Notes under the pieces: generated by a model
The model's database searches: none
What the model was told of the DNA's origin: nothing
The model's input: the letters and a program-made list of their open reading frames with translations, nothing else
Shown: positions 1 through 4,629 of the stretch, one piece after another
Position numbering within the stretch: the stretch's first letter is position 1
Layout: every line of letters begins with the position of its first letter
Translations under genes and position numbers: made by a program
Assembly: GCA_002309155.1 (NCBI GenBank)
Contig: DBXB01000007.1
Coordinates: 3,144-9,781 of the forward strand
From: Bacteroidales bacterium UBA1223
GTDB taxonomy: Bacteria > Bacteroidota > Bacteroidia > Bacteroidales > P3
Direction of reading: 5' to 3'
DNA length: 6,638 nt

Positions 1-66
1 AATACCAGAGGGAAAAGGGAGCCAAATGCGGTAACTCAAAGCCACGAAAGATAGCCGTAAAAACCC

Positions 67-84
67 CAAAATACAGATATTTTG
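67..84. repeat. Perfect 7-bp inverted repeat, 4-nt spacer
   Basis: CAAAATA at 67-73 and TATTTTG at 78-84 are exact reverse complements around CAGA. The site is AT-rich and lies 9 bases before a second, wider inverted repeat (94-130). No T-run follows on either strand, so it does not look like a terminator. An operator or recombination site is possible, but nothing here tells which. Confidence 0.6.
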
Positions 85-93
85 ATAATCCCC

Positions 94-130
94 GTTATGA
101 TAATATGGCACTACGTACATTTATCATAAC
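94..130. repeat. Perfect 10-bp inverted repeat, 17-bp spacer
   Basis: GTTATGATAA (94-103) and TTATCATAAC (121-130) are exact reverse complements separated by 17 bases. The arm sequence recurs at 5636-5645, just upstream of the ribbon-helix-helix gene, and the match extends to the 11-mer GTTATGATAAA when compared with the right arm. Such a shared arm suits a protein-binding operator. The spacer is too long for a standard Xer dif site (6-8 bp), though the arms carry a TTAT...TAA pattern. Function is inferred. Confidence 0.6.
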
Positions 131-183
131 CGCTGATTATAGAAATGATTGATAGCCCAAAAAAGCAGGGAGTGGCTGATTCG

Positions 184-238
184 GCGGCGGTGCAGACCCG
201 CAGGCCCTTTACGGGCCGAGGACGCAAAACGCCGCCGC
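184..238. repeat. Branched hairpin: 7-bp outer stem with inner 5-bp stem
   Basis: Outer arms GCGGCGG (184-190) and CCGCCGC (232-238) are exact reverse complements. They enclose an inner hairpin, GGCCC (203-207) and GGGCC (213-217), with a TTTAC loop. No T-run follows on either strand, so it is not an intrinsic terminator. It may be a structural element of an origin or packaging signal. Confidence 0.5.
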
Positions 239-426
239 AATGTCATTCGGAAGGAAACTGATGGCAGGAACCCGGACGGGAGCCAGCGGGCATTCGGGGC
301 TGCTGCCATCAGCGAAAGCGCGCGCAAGTAAAGCGCAGGGCAAAGCCGGAGCCATGAAGCGCGCCGCGGCAGCAGCACCGCGCATGGGAGCGCGTAGCAC
401 AAGGAGCATTGGAGCCCGTAGGCGAC

Positions 427-455
427 AAAAAAGGTGCGGGCTTTAGCCCGCTACC
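427..455 (-). terminator. Intrinsic terminator, minus strand
   Basis: On the minus strand, GCGGGC, a 4-nt loop and GCCCGC form a perfect 6-bp stem (436-441/446-451). GGT (433-435) and ACC (453-455) extend it across one bulged base. Six T's (minus strand, 432-427) follow directly. It is the first good terminator downstream of the methyltransferase gene, which ends at 851, so that transcript would carry about 400 bases of structured 3' untranslated RNA. Confidence 0.65.
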
Positions 456-483
456 GCTCACCCTGCCGACCTATAGGGAGGTA

Positions 484-523
484 GGGGCTCAGGGGGGAGG
501 GGACACGGGGGGATTTTCCCCCC
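484..523 (+). other. G-quadruplex motif overlapping a G6/C6 hairpin
   Basis: The plus strand has four G tracts of at least four bases: 484-487, 492-497, 499-502 and 507-512. The loops are CTCA, A and ACAC, which satisfies the usual intramolecular G-quadruplex rule. The last tract also pairs perfectly with CCCCCC at 518-523 over an ATTTT loop. The two folds exclude each other and would form only on single-stranded plus DNA or RNA. Confidence 0.6.
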
Positions 524-628
524 ACGGGGGCGGTGGTCGGGGTTTGCGGACGGCCAAGTCTCAAAGTCATCTTTTCTGCGCATATGGTGGGGATTGTCGG
601 TTGGAATCATGGGAGCCCGTAGGGGGGA

Positions 629-644
629 GGGTGCGTCAGCACCC
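629..644. repeat. Perfect 6-bp hairpin GGGTGC-GTCA-GCACCC
   Basis: Arms 629-634 and 639-644 are exact reverse complements with a 4-base loop and no T-run. The same arms, GGGTGC and GCACCC, recur around a longer loop at 1731-1763 inside the 79-aa ORF, so this may be a repeated structural module. Confidence 0.5.
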
Positions 645-775
645 GATTGGAGCGCGACCGAAGGGAGCGCGGAAATGATAAACACGATAGTGATAAATCA
701 GAAACAGGTGGCGAAGTTCTGGTAACGATTTGGTGTCATTTGACCTGAAATAGGGTAGACCTGTAATCAACCTGG

Positions 776-842
776 TATTGAATCCAATATGAATCTGGTA
801 TGAATCTGGTATAAATCTGATATGAATCTGGTATAAATCAGG
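776..842. repeat. Iteron array: five 11-bp tandem repeats plus a degenerate unit
   Basis: Units with consensus TATRAATCTGG lie back to back at 788-798, 799-809, 810-820 (ends GA), 821-831 and 832-842 (TATAAATCAGG). A degenerate unit, TATTGAATCCAA, precedes them at 776-787. A period of 11 bp puts every unit on nearly the same face of the helix, as in iterons bound by replication or partition proteins. The array sits between the methyltransferase stop codon (851) and the structured GC-rich region. This fits a replication origin or a copy-control or partition site, but the binding protein is unknown. Confidence 0.8.
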
Positions 843-850
843 TATGACGG

Positions 851-1579
851 TTACGGTGGGTCTGTCGGAGTGGCATTGGTTATCCGAGCAGTTGTCTGAC
901 GAGCCCGTTTCATGTCATTGAGGATATAGTTTGACCATTGCTCTGCAATGGCGCGGGCTAGGGGCTGGAAGGTGCGGGAGCGATATTTCCCACGTGATGA
1001 ATGAACGTAGCTGCGTGGATGCGGATGGGTTTCACCTGCCATGATGGGTGGTAGGTTTCTGAGCCAGTAGCAGGTTTTCTTCGTATACTTCACTCCGAAC
1101 CAGCTGGGGTCTGCATAGCAGGATGGGCGTGGAAGTTGGGCTAATCGCATCGGTACAGGGTTTTCAACTGCAAGATAATGCGCTTTGGCATTTAGGCATC
1201 GGAGGAAGAATTCTCGGCCTTTTATCAGGCCATCGACGCGTTGCCTATTGGCAATGATTGTTTTACCCAGGCATTCGCATTCTTCGACCGGCTTACTGTA
1301 TAAAATGCAGGATGATAATCTGCATAAATAGGTGCATGGCGGGTGGGCGATAATCAAATCCCAGTGCGCAATATTAATAAACTTGCCGGACTGTGTACGG
1401 AACTTCGTCTTTCCTTCGAGGAATGGCGTTACGTCGGCATGGATGTGCCAATCTGGGTTGCCTGAGGGAAGGCAGGGTTGTATGTCGCAGGAGAATGCCT
1501 TGTGACCGAGTTCGCGGAAAGCTCTGCATTCTGCCTGACTTTCTTCGCATGCTATCAGGACATTAAGTTTTCTTCTCAT
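851..1579 (-). CDS. Phage-type DNA cytosine methyltransferase-like protein
   Basis: The 242-aa product resembles the compact cytosine-C5 methyltransferase-like proteins common in phages. These would transfer a methyl group from S-adenosylmethionine to cytosine. Visible motifs are an N-terminal NVLIACEESQ with following GHKAFSCDIQPC (SAM-binding strand, residues 6-36), WDLIIAHPPCTYL (73-85, with the PPC nucleophile of motif IV) and AVENP (137-141, like motif VI). FGVKYTKKTCYWLRNLPP and the C-terminal FQPLARAIAEQW are also family-typical. I see no clear QxRxR motif VIII or large target-recognition domain, so the activity and target are uncertain. I chose the start at 1579 because the family begins just before VLIACEESQ; starts at 1588 or 1636 are possible. 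The gene overlaps the 79-aa ORF by 17 bases. Role inferred: protecting element DNA from host restriction, or a moron gene. A host-defence role is less likely. Confidence 0.75.
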   Translation of the reverse strand: MRRKLNVLIACEESQAECRAFRELGHKAFSCDIQPCLPSGNPDWHIHADVTPFLEGKTKFRTQSGKFINIAHWDLIIAHPPCTYLCRLSSCILYSKPVEECECLGKTIIANRQRVDGLIKGREFFLRCLNAKAHYLAVENPVPMRLAQLPRPSCYADPSWFGVKYTKKTCYWLRNLPPIMAGETHPHPRSYVHSSRGKYRSRTFQPLARAIAEQWSNYILNDMKRARQTTARITNATPTDPP

Positions 1580-1802
1580 TGTCGGCATTGATGATGGTGA
1601 GATACTGACGGTACATTTCTGATGCCCATTTGTCATAATCGACGAATTGGTCGCAGGGGCAGGATTGGCCGTAGCAGTGATTGAAGATAATTTTTGTACA
1701 AATTGGGCTCAATTCTGAGTTGGGCACTTGGGGTGCGACACGCAAGCGAGCGCGCAGGCACCCGTGCGGGCGAGACGATTTGTTTGTAAGTGGCTGTTTC
1801 AT
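1563..1802 (-). CDS. Hypothetical small Cys-containing protein
   Basis: A 79-aa ORF lies 41 bases after the ASCH gene and overlaps the methyltransferase start by 17 bases, so it fits the operon. I do not recognise a family. The C-terminal half looks protein-like, with CYGQSCPCDQFVDYDKW (43-59) and MYRQYLTIIN (63-72); the closely spaced Cys residues could bind metal. The first 35 residues look different. They are Arg/Pro/Ser-rich and come from a GC-rich segment containing a GGGTGC/GCACCC inverted repeat (1731-1763). No other ATG precedes the Cys region in frame, so the true gene either uses this 5' end or has been altered by a structured insertion. Confidence applies mainly to the C-terminal half. 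Confidence 0.5.
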   Translation of the reverse strand: MKQPLTNKSSRPHGCLRARLRVAPQVPNSELSPICTKIIFNHCYGQSCPCDQFVDYDKWASEMYRQYLTIINADNEKKT

Positions 1803-1836
1803 AGGACATTCGGTCGTAACGAATTGGAAATCCGAC

Positions 1837-1860
1837 GGCGATACTACTGTATCGCCTTTT
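1837..1860 (+). other. Perfect 8-bp hairpin with plus-strand T-run, over the ASCH stop codon
   Basis: GGCGATAC (1837-1844), loop TACT and GTATCGCC (1849-1856) form an exact stem, followed on the plus strand by TTTT (1857-1860). It would read as a weak intrinsic terminator for plus-strand transcription, but no plus-strand gene is seen. The ASCH stop codon (1846-1844) lies in it. The loop and flank read TACTACT, which recalls the TACTACG nick site of pMV158-type rolling-circle origins, so a nick-site hairpin is an alternative. Neither role is shown. Confidence 0.4.
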
Positions 1861-2392
1861 CTAGCTCCGTTTCATCGTAGGTTTTTTCAGGAATTCTGTC
1901 ATACCATGAGCCGCGATAATAGAGCGAAACGGGCATGACAAAATTATTTGTTTTGAAGGATTGTGTATGCAGATCACCGCGAACTCTTATGGTTTCTTCG
2001 TTGGGTTCTCCATGCGTGTAGACAAATGACTGTGGATTGTGAGCAATGCCAAAAATCTTTTTAATATTGAGCGGAGTTTTGTATTCATAGACGGATTCTA
2101 TTTCCCATGCGTAGAGGCACTGACGCATGGTTGATGCGTAACGTTGGTACCAATCTTTAGAAAAGCCTAGATTACCGTCACAGTAGTCCCATAGGTAATC
2201 GGTGTCATCGGAGCCGATTATGCCGCTGAGTGTGAAGTAACCAGGCACTATTGACGTGCCTTTGAGGACAACATAAACACGACCGCTGAATGGATGAATA
2301 AGCGGAATGGATTTGCGTAGCTCGAAAAGTTTACGACCAGCGACGATTTTTTCCCATTGTTGTTTGGGTAGTGTGATAATTACATGAATCAT
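1844..2392 (-). CDS. ASCH-domain (PUA-like fold) protein
   Basis: The 182-aa product has the start expected of ASCH domains: ITLPKQQWEKIVAGRKLFELRK (6-27), in which the G-K-x-x-E-x-R pattern forms the conserved nucleic-acid-binding loop. A strand-rich stretch follows (GRVYVVLKG, 37-45). A later block, YAWEIESVYEYKTPLNIKKI then PQSFVY (94-125), is typical of the family in Bacteroidetes. ASCH proteins are predicted to bind RNA or modified nucleotides, and some are amidohydrolases or nucleases; no catalytic role can be assigned here. The gene starts 198 bases after the rep stop, with an 11-bp phased repeat between them. It is followed by the 79-aa ORF and the methyltransferase, which suggests an accessory nucleic-acid modification or sensing group. 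Confidence 0.7.
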   Translation of the reverse strand: MIHVIITLPKQQWEKIVAGRKLFELRKSIPLIHPFSGRVYVVLKGTSIVPGYFTLSGIIGSDDTDYLWDYCDGNLGFSKDWYQRYASTMRQCLYAWEIESVYEYKTPLNIKKIFGIAHNPQSFVYTHGEPNEETIRVRGDLHTQSFKTNNFVMPVSLYYRGSWYDRIPEKTYDETELEKAIQ

Positions 2393-2440
2393 GATTGCGA
2401 ATTATTTTAGATTTGTTAGACAATTATTCGATAAACGAAT

Positions 2441-2506
2441 GAACGAAGAATGAACGAAGTACGAACGGAAAACGAACGTAAAACGCAAGAATTCCGAACG
2501 CTGAAA
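2441..2506. repeat. 11-bp phased GAACG repeats
   Basis: GAACG occurs at 2441, 2452, 2463, 2474 and 2496, with a variant GCAAG at 2485. That is six positions at an exact 11-base step, with A-rich filling between them. The array fills most of the 198-base gap between the rep stop and the ASCH start. This spacing puts the sites on one helix face, so it may be a Rep-binding origin, an operator for the ASCH gene, or intrinsically bent DNA from phased A-tracts. The rest of the gap (2507-2590 and 2393-2440) is AT-rich with no clear promoter. Confidence 0.7.
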
Positions 2507-2590
2507 ACGAGCTCGCCCAGAAACTTTTGGAAATCGAAAGCAAGGATTCTGAATCGTTGAAAAAATTTCGAAATAACCATGACATAAGCT

Positions 2591-3880
2591 TCAGAAAGTT
2601 TTGATAGTTCTGTCAGTAATGCTTAGCAGTTTCTTCACCTCTGACATAGCTGCTTCATAGCTGAGAGAGCGGTTGCGGGTGCGATAGTTCATGAGTAGTC
2701 GCATGGTCTGCAGCTCCTCTAATGACCATGGGTTTGCAAGGTCATTACGGAAGCCATCCTCTGTGATGGCAGATATCAGAACTTCACATGCTTTGTGCAG
2801 CTCAGGAGCAGAGTGGGATGCTTGGAAAGCGCGTAGTTTGTTGGCCAACTGCTGCCAGCGCATCTGCAAGGAAGAGCCGGAGCCCGCGACTGGGTCATTG
2901 GGAGCTAACTTGTAGACGACCTGGGAAGAGGTGAAATCAAATAGGATCTTGTCTTTGCATCGGTCTTTCCGCTTGCCTTGCTTGTACTTCTTGAAGCGGA
3001 AATAATGATTGGCCAGCGAAGCGAACATGACTAGGATTCGGTCACGACCGGAGTAACAGTCGAGGGTGTTACGTATCGACTGATAGTTCTTTTCCTCGCC
3101 ATTGATTTCAATGGGCACCCAGTTCTTCACAGCTGAACGTAGGGAGAATTCAACCCGCCATACGTTGACCAGCTGCTGGTCTTTGGTGCAACGCTGCCAA
3201 TCGTCTATGAATCCGCATATGTGCCATGCCTGCCGAATGTATGGTTTCCCAAAACTATCTGTCTTAGGGTCGTGAAGTTCCATGGTCTTATTGTACATCT
3301 TAGTGGTAACTGCTGATGACTTAGAGCCCCACGACAGCGAGTTCCATTCCTGTCCAGTCCATGTGTCCTCACCATGAGAACTGATGCGACCTTGGTTAAT
3401 CTTTGCATACTTATGCCGGAAGTAACGACGAACGAATGCCTGAGGGTCGTCACCCTTATCGAAGAGCACGAAGTCTAGACAGATGTCGACGCGCGAAATG
3501 CGGATATCGGTGTAGCCATGTTGCTCAAGAAAGTGCTTAAAGGATTCAGCAGCACACTCGAAGTAGCAAGTGCGGTTGCAGAGACGGATGTGGCACTCGT
3601 TGGGGTCGTGAATGCCATTGAGGCCTTGCGATGCTGGATTGCGACGTATCTCGAGAAGGTTCTCTCCGTCAGAACCTTCCAGCATGAACATTTCGCGATA
3701 CACTCGGGTACCATACTCACGTTCATGCACGATGTAGCCATGTGAGCGGAAGTAATCGGCATTCCGTGGATTGTCGATTGGCTCGCGCACATGCCCCTCC
3801 AGCCAGTCAAGGTTAATACACCTTGTAACTGTAGTTCTGGATGTGGTTTGTGAGCTGGTATATAATTCCCTCTCTGACAT
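2591..3880 (-). CDS. rep: Replication initiation protein, Rep_trans / replication initiation factor type
   Basis: The 429-aa product resembles rolling-circle initiators of the replication initiation factor (Rep_trans) family, found in filamentous-phage-like elements, plasmids and conjugative elements. These nick the origin through a tyrosine and prime leading-strand synthesis from the free 3' end. Visible family features are RISRVDICLDF (127-137, the R-x-D-x-x-x-D metal-site region), LSWGSKSSAVTTKMYNK (182-198, with Tyr196 a candidate conserved or active-site Tyr) and WRVEFSLRS (241-249, the R-x-E strand). The length is usual for the family. The C-terminal 130 residues are basic, then helical, and may bind DNA or recruit partners. 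The start at 3880 overlaps the preceding 77-aa gene by 68 bases. No good later start exists before the conserved INLDWLEGH segment. An SSB gene just upstream supports replication through a single-stranded intermediate. Confidence 0.85.
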   Translation of the reverse strand: MSERELYTSSQTTSRTTVTRCINLDWLEGHVREPIDNPRNADYFRSHGYIVHEREYGTRVYREMFMLEGSDGENLLEIRRNPASQGLNGIHDPNECHIRLCNRTCYFECAAESFKHFLEQHGYTDIRISRVDICLDFVLFDKGDDPQAFVRRYFRHKYAKINQGRISSHGEDTWTGQEWNSLSWGSKSSAVTTKMYNKTMELHDPKTDSFGKPYIRQAWHICGFIDDWQRCTKDQQLVNVWRVEFSLRSAVKNWVPIEINGEEKNYQSIRNTLDCYSGRDRILVMFASLANHYFRFKKYKQGKRKDRCKDKILFDFTSSQVVYKLAPNDPVAGSGSSLQMRWQQLANKLRAFQASHSAPELHKACEVLISAITEDGFRNDLANPWSLEELQTMRLLMNYRTRNRSLSYEAAMSEVKKLLSITDRTIKTF

Positions 3881-4046
3881 TGAACTTTAGTGTAATCTTG
3901 TTTCCGTTATGATGGCGCAACTTAACCAGGCAAAGGAGATTATCCTCATATTTCACCACGACGTGATAACCATCATCTAGAAGGTCTTGCACCCTCTGCG
4001 AGAAGAGTGCAAGGCCTTTTTGGTAGTTGTCAGAATTTGTGCTCAT
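3813..4046 (-). CDS. Hypothetical 77-aa protein of the replication module
   Basis: I do not recognise this family. The ATG at 4046 shares one base with the SSB stop codon (TAATG), and the gene ends 68 bases inside rep, so all three are probably translated in a coupled way. A longer reading upward to 4127 only runs antiparallel through SSB in another frame and is rejected. The product has a helical start (YQKGLALFSQRVQDLLDDGY, 8-27) and then alternating polar and hydrophobic strands (HVVVKYEDNLLCLVKLRHHN). It suggests a small helix-plus-sheet fold with no membrane segment. Its position between SSB and Rep suggests a replication accessory role, but that rests on context alone. Confidence 0.65.
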   Translation of the reverse strand: MSTNSDNYQKGLALFSQRVQDLLDDGYHVVVKYEDNLLCLVKLRHHNGNKITLKFNVREGIIYQLTNHIQNYSYKVY

Positions 4047-4549
4047 TACTGCTCTTGGTACTTCTGAATCCAACCATTTCTGTCGGCAACGAAACGCTCC
4101 TGAGAACGCGAGACGAGTGGGTACCATTCTGGCTCAGACTCCGCACGGACACACTGGGCGGCCTGATAGTACTTGCGGACATCAACCTGAGCGCCTGTGT
4201 TAGCATCAAAGAGCACCGTTGGGATTTCATCGCCACGACCACCAATCAACTCTATCTGACGAGCCTTGATGGTAAGACCAGCCTTCATGCAGCGGTCTTT
4301 GGCTGAGCTGTAAACGCGCATCGATGCCGAACCACTAACGAAGACCTGCTGTCCTTTCTTAAGATACTCCAGAACTGACGGCTTGCCATTCATGGTAACA
4401 TCAACCCACTGAGTATTCTCGTGGACCTGCCCTGCATCGTCAGTCCATTTGTCAGTGTGTGCGATACGGAAAGTTGTGAACTCATTGCCGTTAGCCTGCT
4501 TGACTTCGGCATCGCCACCAATGTGGCCAATTGCAATTGCTTGTAACAT
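4046..4549 (-). CDS. ssb: Single-stranded DNA-binding protein (OB fold)
   Basis: Residues 1-105 match the SSB OB fold: the opening MLQAIAIGHIGGDAEVK, then FTTFRIAHTDKW (24-35), TQWVDVTMNGK (46-56), YLKKGQQVFVSGSASMRVY (62-80) and a final KARQIELIGG (95-104). It would coat single-stranded replication intermediates made by the adjacent Rep. The last 60 residues (105-167) are unusual. They have no Gly/Pro-rich linker and no acidic DDDIPF-type tip; the protein ends in WIQKYQEQ. Instead there is a compact-looking segment with TVLFDANTGAQVDVRKYYQA (111-130). It may therefore not recruit host SSB partners through the usual tail. A gap of 80 bases, with direct repeats and a hairpin, precedes the gene. 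Confidence 0.88.
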   Translation of the reverse strand: MLQAIAIGHIGGDAEVKQANGNEFTTFRIAHTDKWTDDAGQVHENTQWVDVTMNGKPSVLEYLKKGQQVFVSGSASMRVYSSAKDRCMKAGLTIKARQIELIGGRGDEIPTVLFDANTGAQVDVRKYYQAAQCVRAESEPEWYPLVSRSQERFVADRNGWIQKYQEQ

Positions 4550-4551
4550 AA

Positions 4552-4578
4552 TGTGAATAAATTAGATTGTGAATAAAT
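4552..4578. repeat. 11-bp direct repeats in the ssb leader
   Basis: TGTGAATAAAT occurs at 4552-4562 and again at 4568-4578, a 16-base period, immediately upstream of the ssb start codon (4549). The location over the start region would suit an operator or an mRNA site for autoregulation by the SSB or another small protein of the module. This is inference from position. Confidence 0.5.
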
Positions 4579-4592
4579 AATTTTATCTGAGG

Positions 4593-4610
4593 AGCCATCG
4601 GCAGATGGCT
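4593..4610 (-). promoter_or_regulatory. 7-bp hairpin in the ssb 5' leader
   Basis: AGCCATC (4593-4599) and GATGGCT (4604-4610) pair perfectly around a 4-base loop. No T-run follows on either strand, so it is not a typical terminator. A near-match to the Bacteroidetes -7 element, CACCTTTG (minus strand, 4625-4618, one mismatch to TAnnTTTG), lies just upstream. If used, the hairpin would sit near the 5' end of the ssb transcript. Confidence 0.4.
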
Positions 4611-4629
4611 TGTCATTCAAAGGTGAATA

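Larger units (their letters stand above)
411..623 (+). repeat. Pair of 12-bp direct repeats GGAGCCCGTAGG
   Basis: GGAGCCCGTAGG occurs at 411-422 and 612-623 in the same orientation, 201 bases apart. A hairpin follows each copy closely (433-455 after the first, 629-644 after the second). The two units could be duplicated halves of one functional element. Confidence 0.6.
150..680. other. GC-rich, structured non-coding region (possible origin/packaging/transfer region)
   Basis: No convincing gene lies in this stretch. Short ORFs are open on both strands, but their translations are low-complexity Arg/Ala/Gly/Pro strings, as expected from GC-rich non-coding DNA. It is clearly richer in G+C than its flanks. 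It contains a multi-part stem at 184-238 (GCGGCGG paired with CCGCCGC, enclosing GGCCC-TTTAC-GGGCC), a terminator at 427-455, a G-quadruplex motif and hairpin at 484-523, and a perfect GGGTGC-GTCA-GCACCC hairpin at 629-644. GGAGCGCG-type words recur near 387, 650 and 665. Dense secondary structure next to a rolling-circle-type replicon is typical of strand origins, packaging signals or oriT. I cannot tell these apart from sequence alone. Confidence 0.5.

Noticed and set aside
94..130. Xer dif-like site for integration
   Set aside because: The arms share TTAT...TAA with dif half-sites, but the 17-bp spacer is far longer than the 6-8 bp Xer needs, and no duplicate flanking copy is visible in the window.
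124..680. Several open frames on both strands in the GC-rich left region
   Set aside because: Translations are low-complexity, overlap each other on both strands, match no family pattern, and lie over perfect hairpins; best explained by GC-rich non-coding DNA.
776..842. CRISPR array
   Set aside because: Units are only 11 bp and directly adjacent with no unique spacers; no cas genes present.
1580..1636. Upstream starts (1588, 1636) for the methyltransferase-like gene
   Set aside because: They add residues not expected before the VLIACEESQ start of the family and increase overlap with the 79-aa ORF.
1681..1938. Plus-strand 85-aa ORF
   Set aside because: Antisense to the end of the ASCH gene and the 79-aa ORF, with no protein-like features.
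1939..1946. Exact TAnnTTTG match on the minus strand inside the ASCH gene (and another at 3250-3257 inside rep)
   Set aside because: An 8-base motif with two free positions is expected once or twice per strand in this length by chance; both are in coding sequence without a -33 partner.
2450..2560. Plus-strand 36-aa Glu/Arg/Lys-rich ORF
   Set aside because: A by-product of the GAACG repeats; opposite to all other genes and too short to support.
2424..2585. Minus-strand 53-aa hydrophobic ORF just after the rep stop
   Set aside because: Its Phe/Arg/Ser-rich product comes from the 11-bp TTCG-type repeats, and two minus frames and a plus frame are open together here, so openness reflects composition rather than coding.
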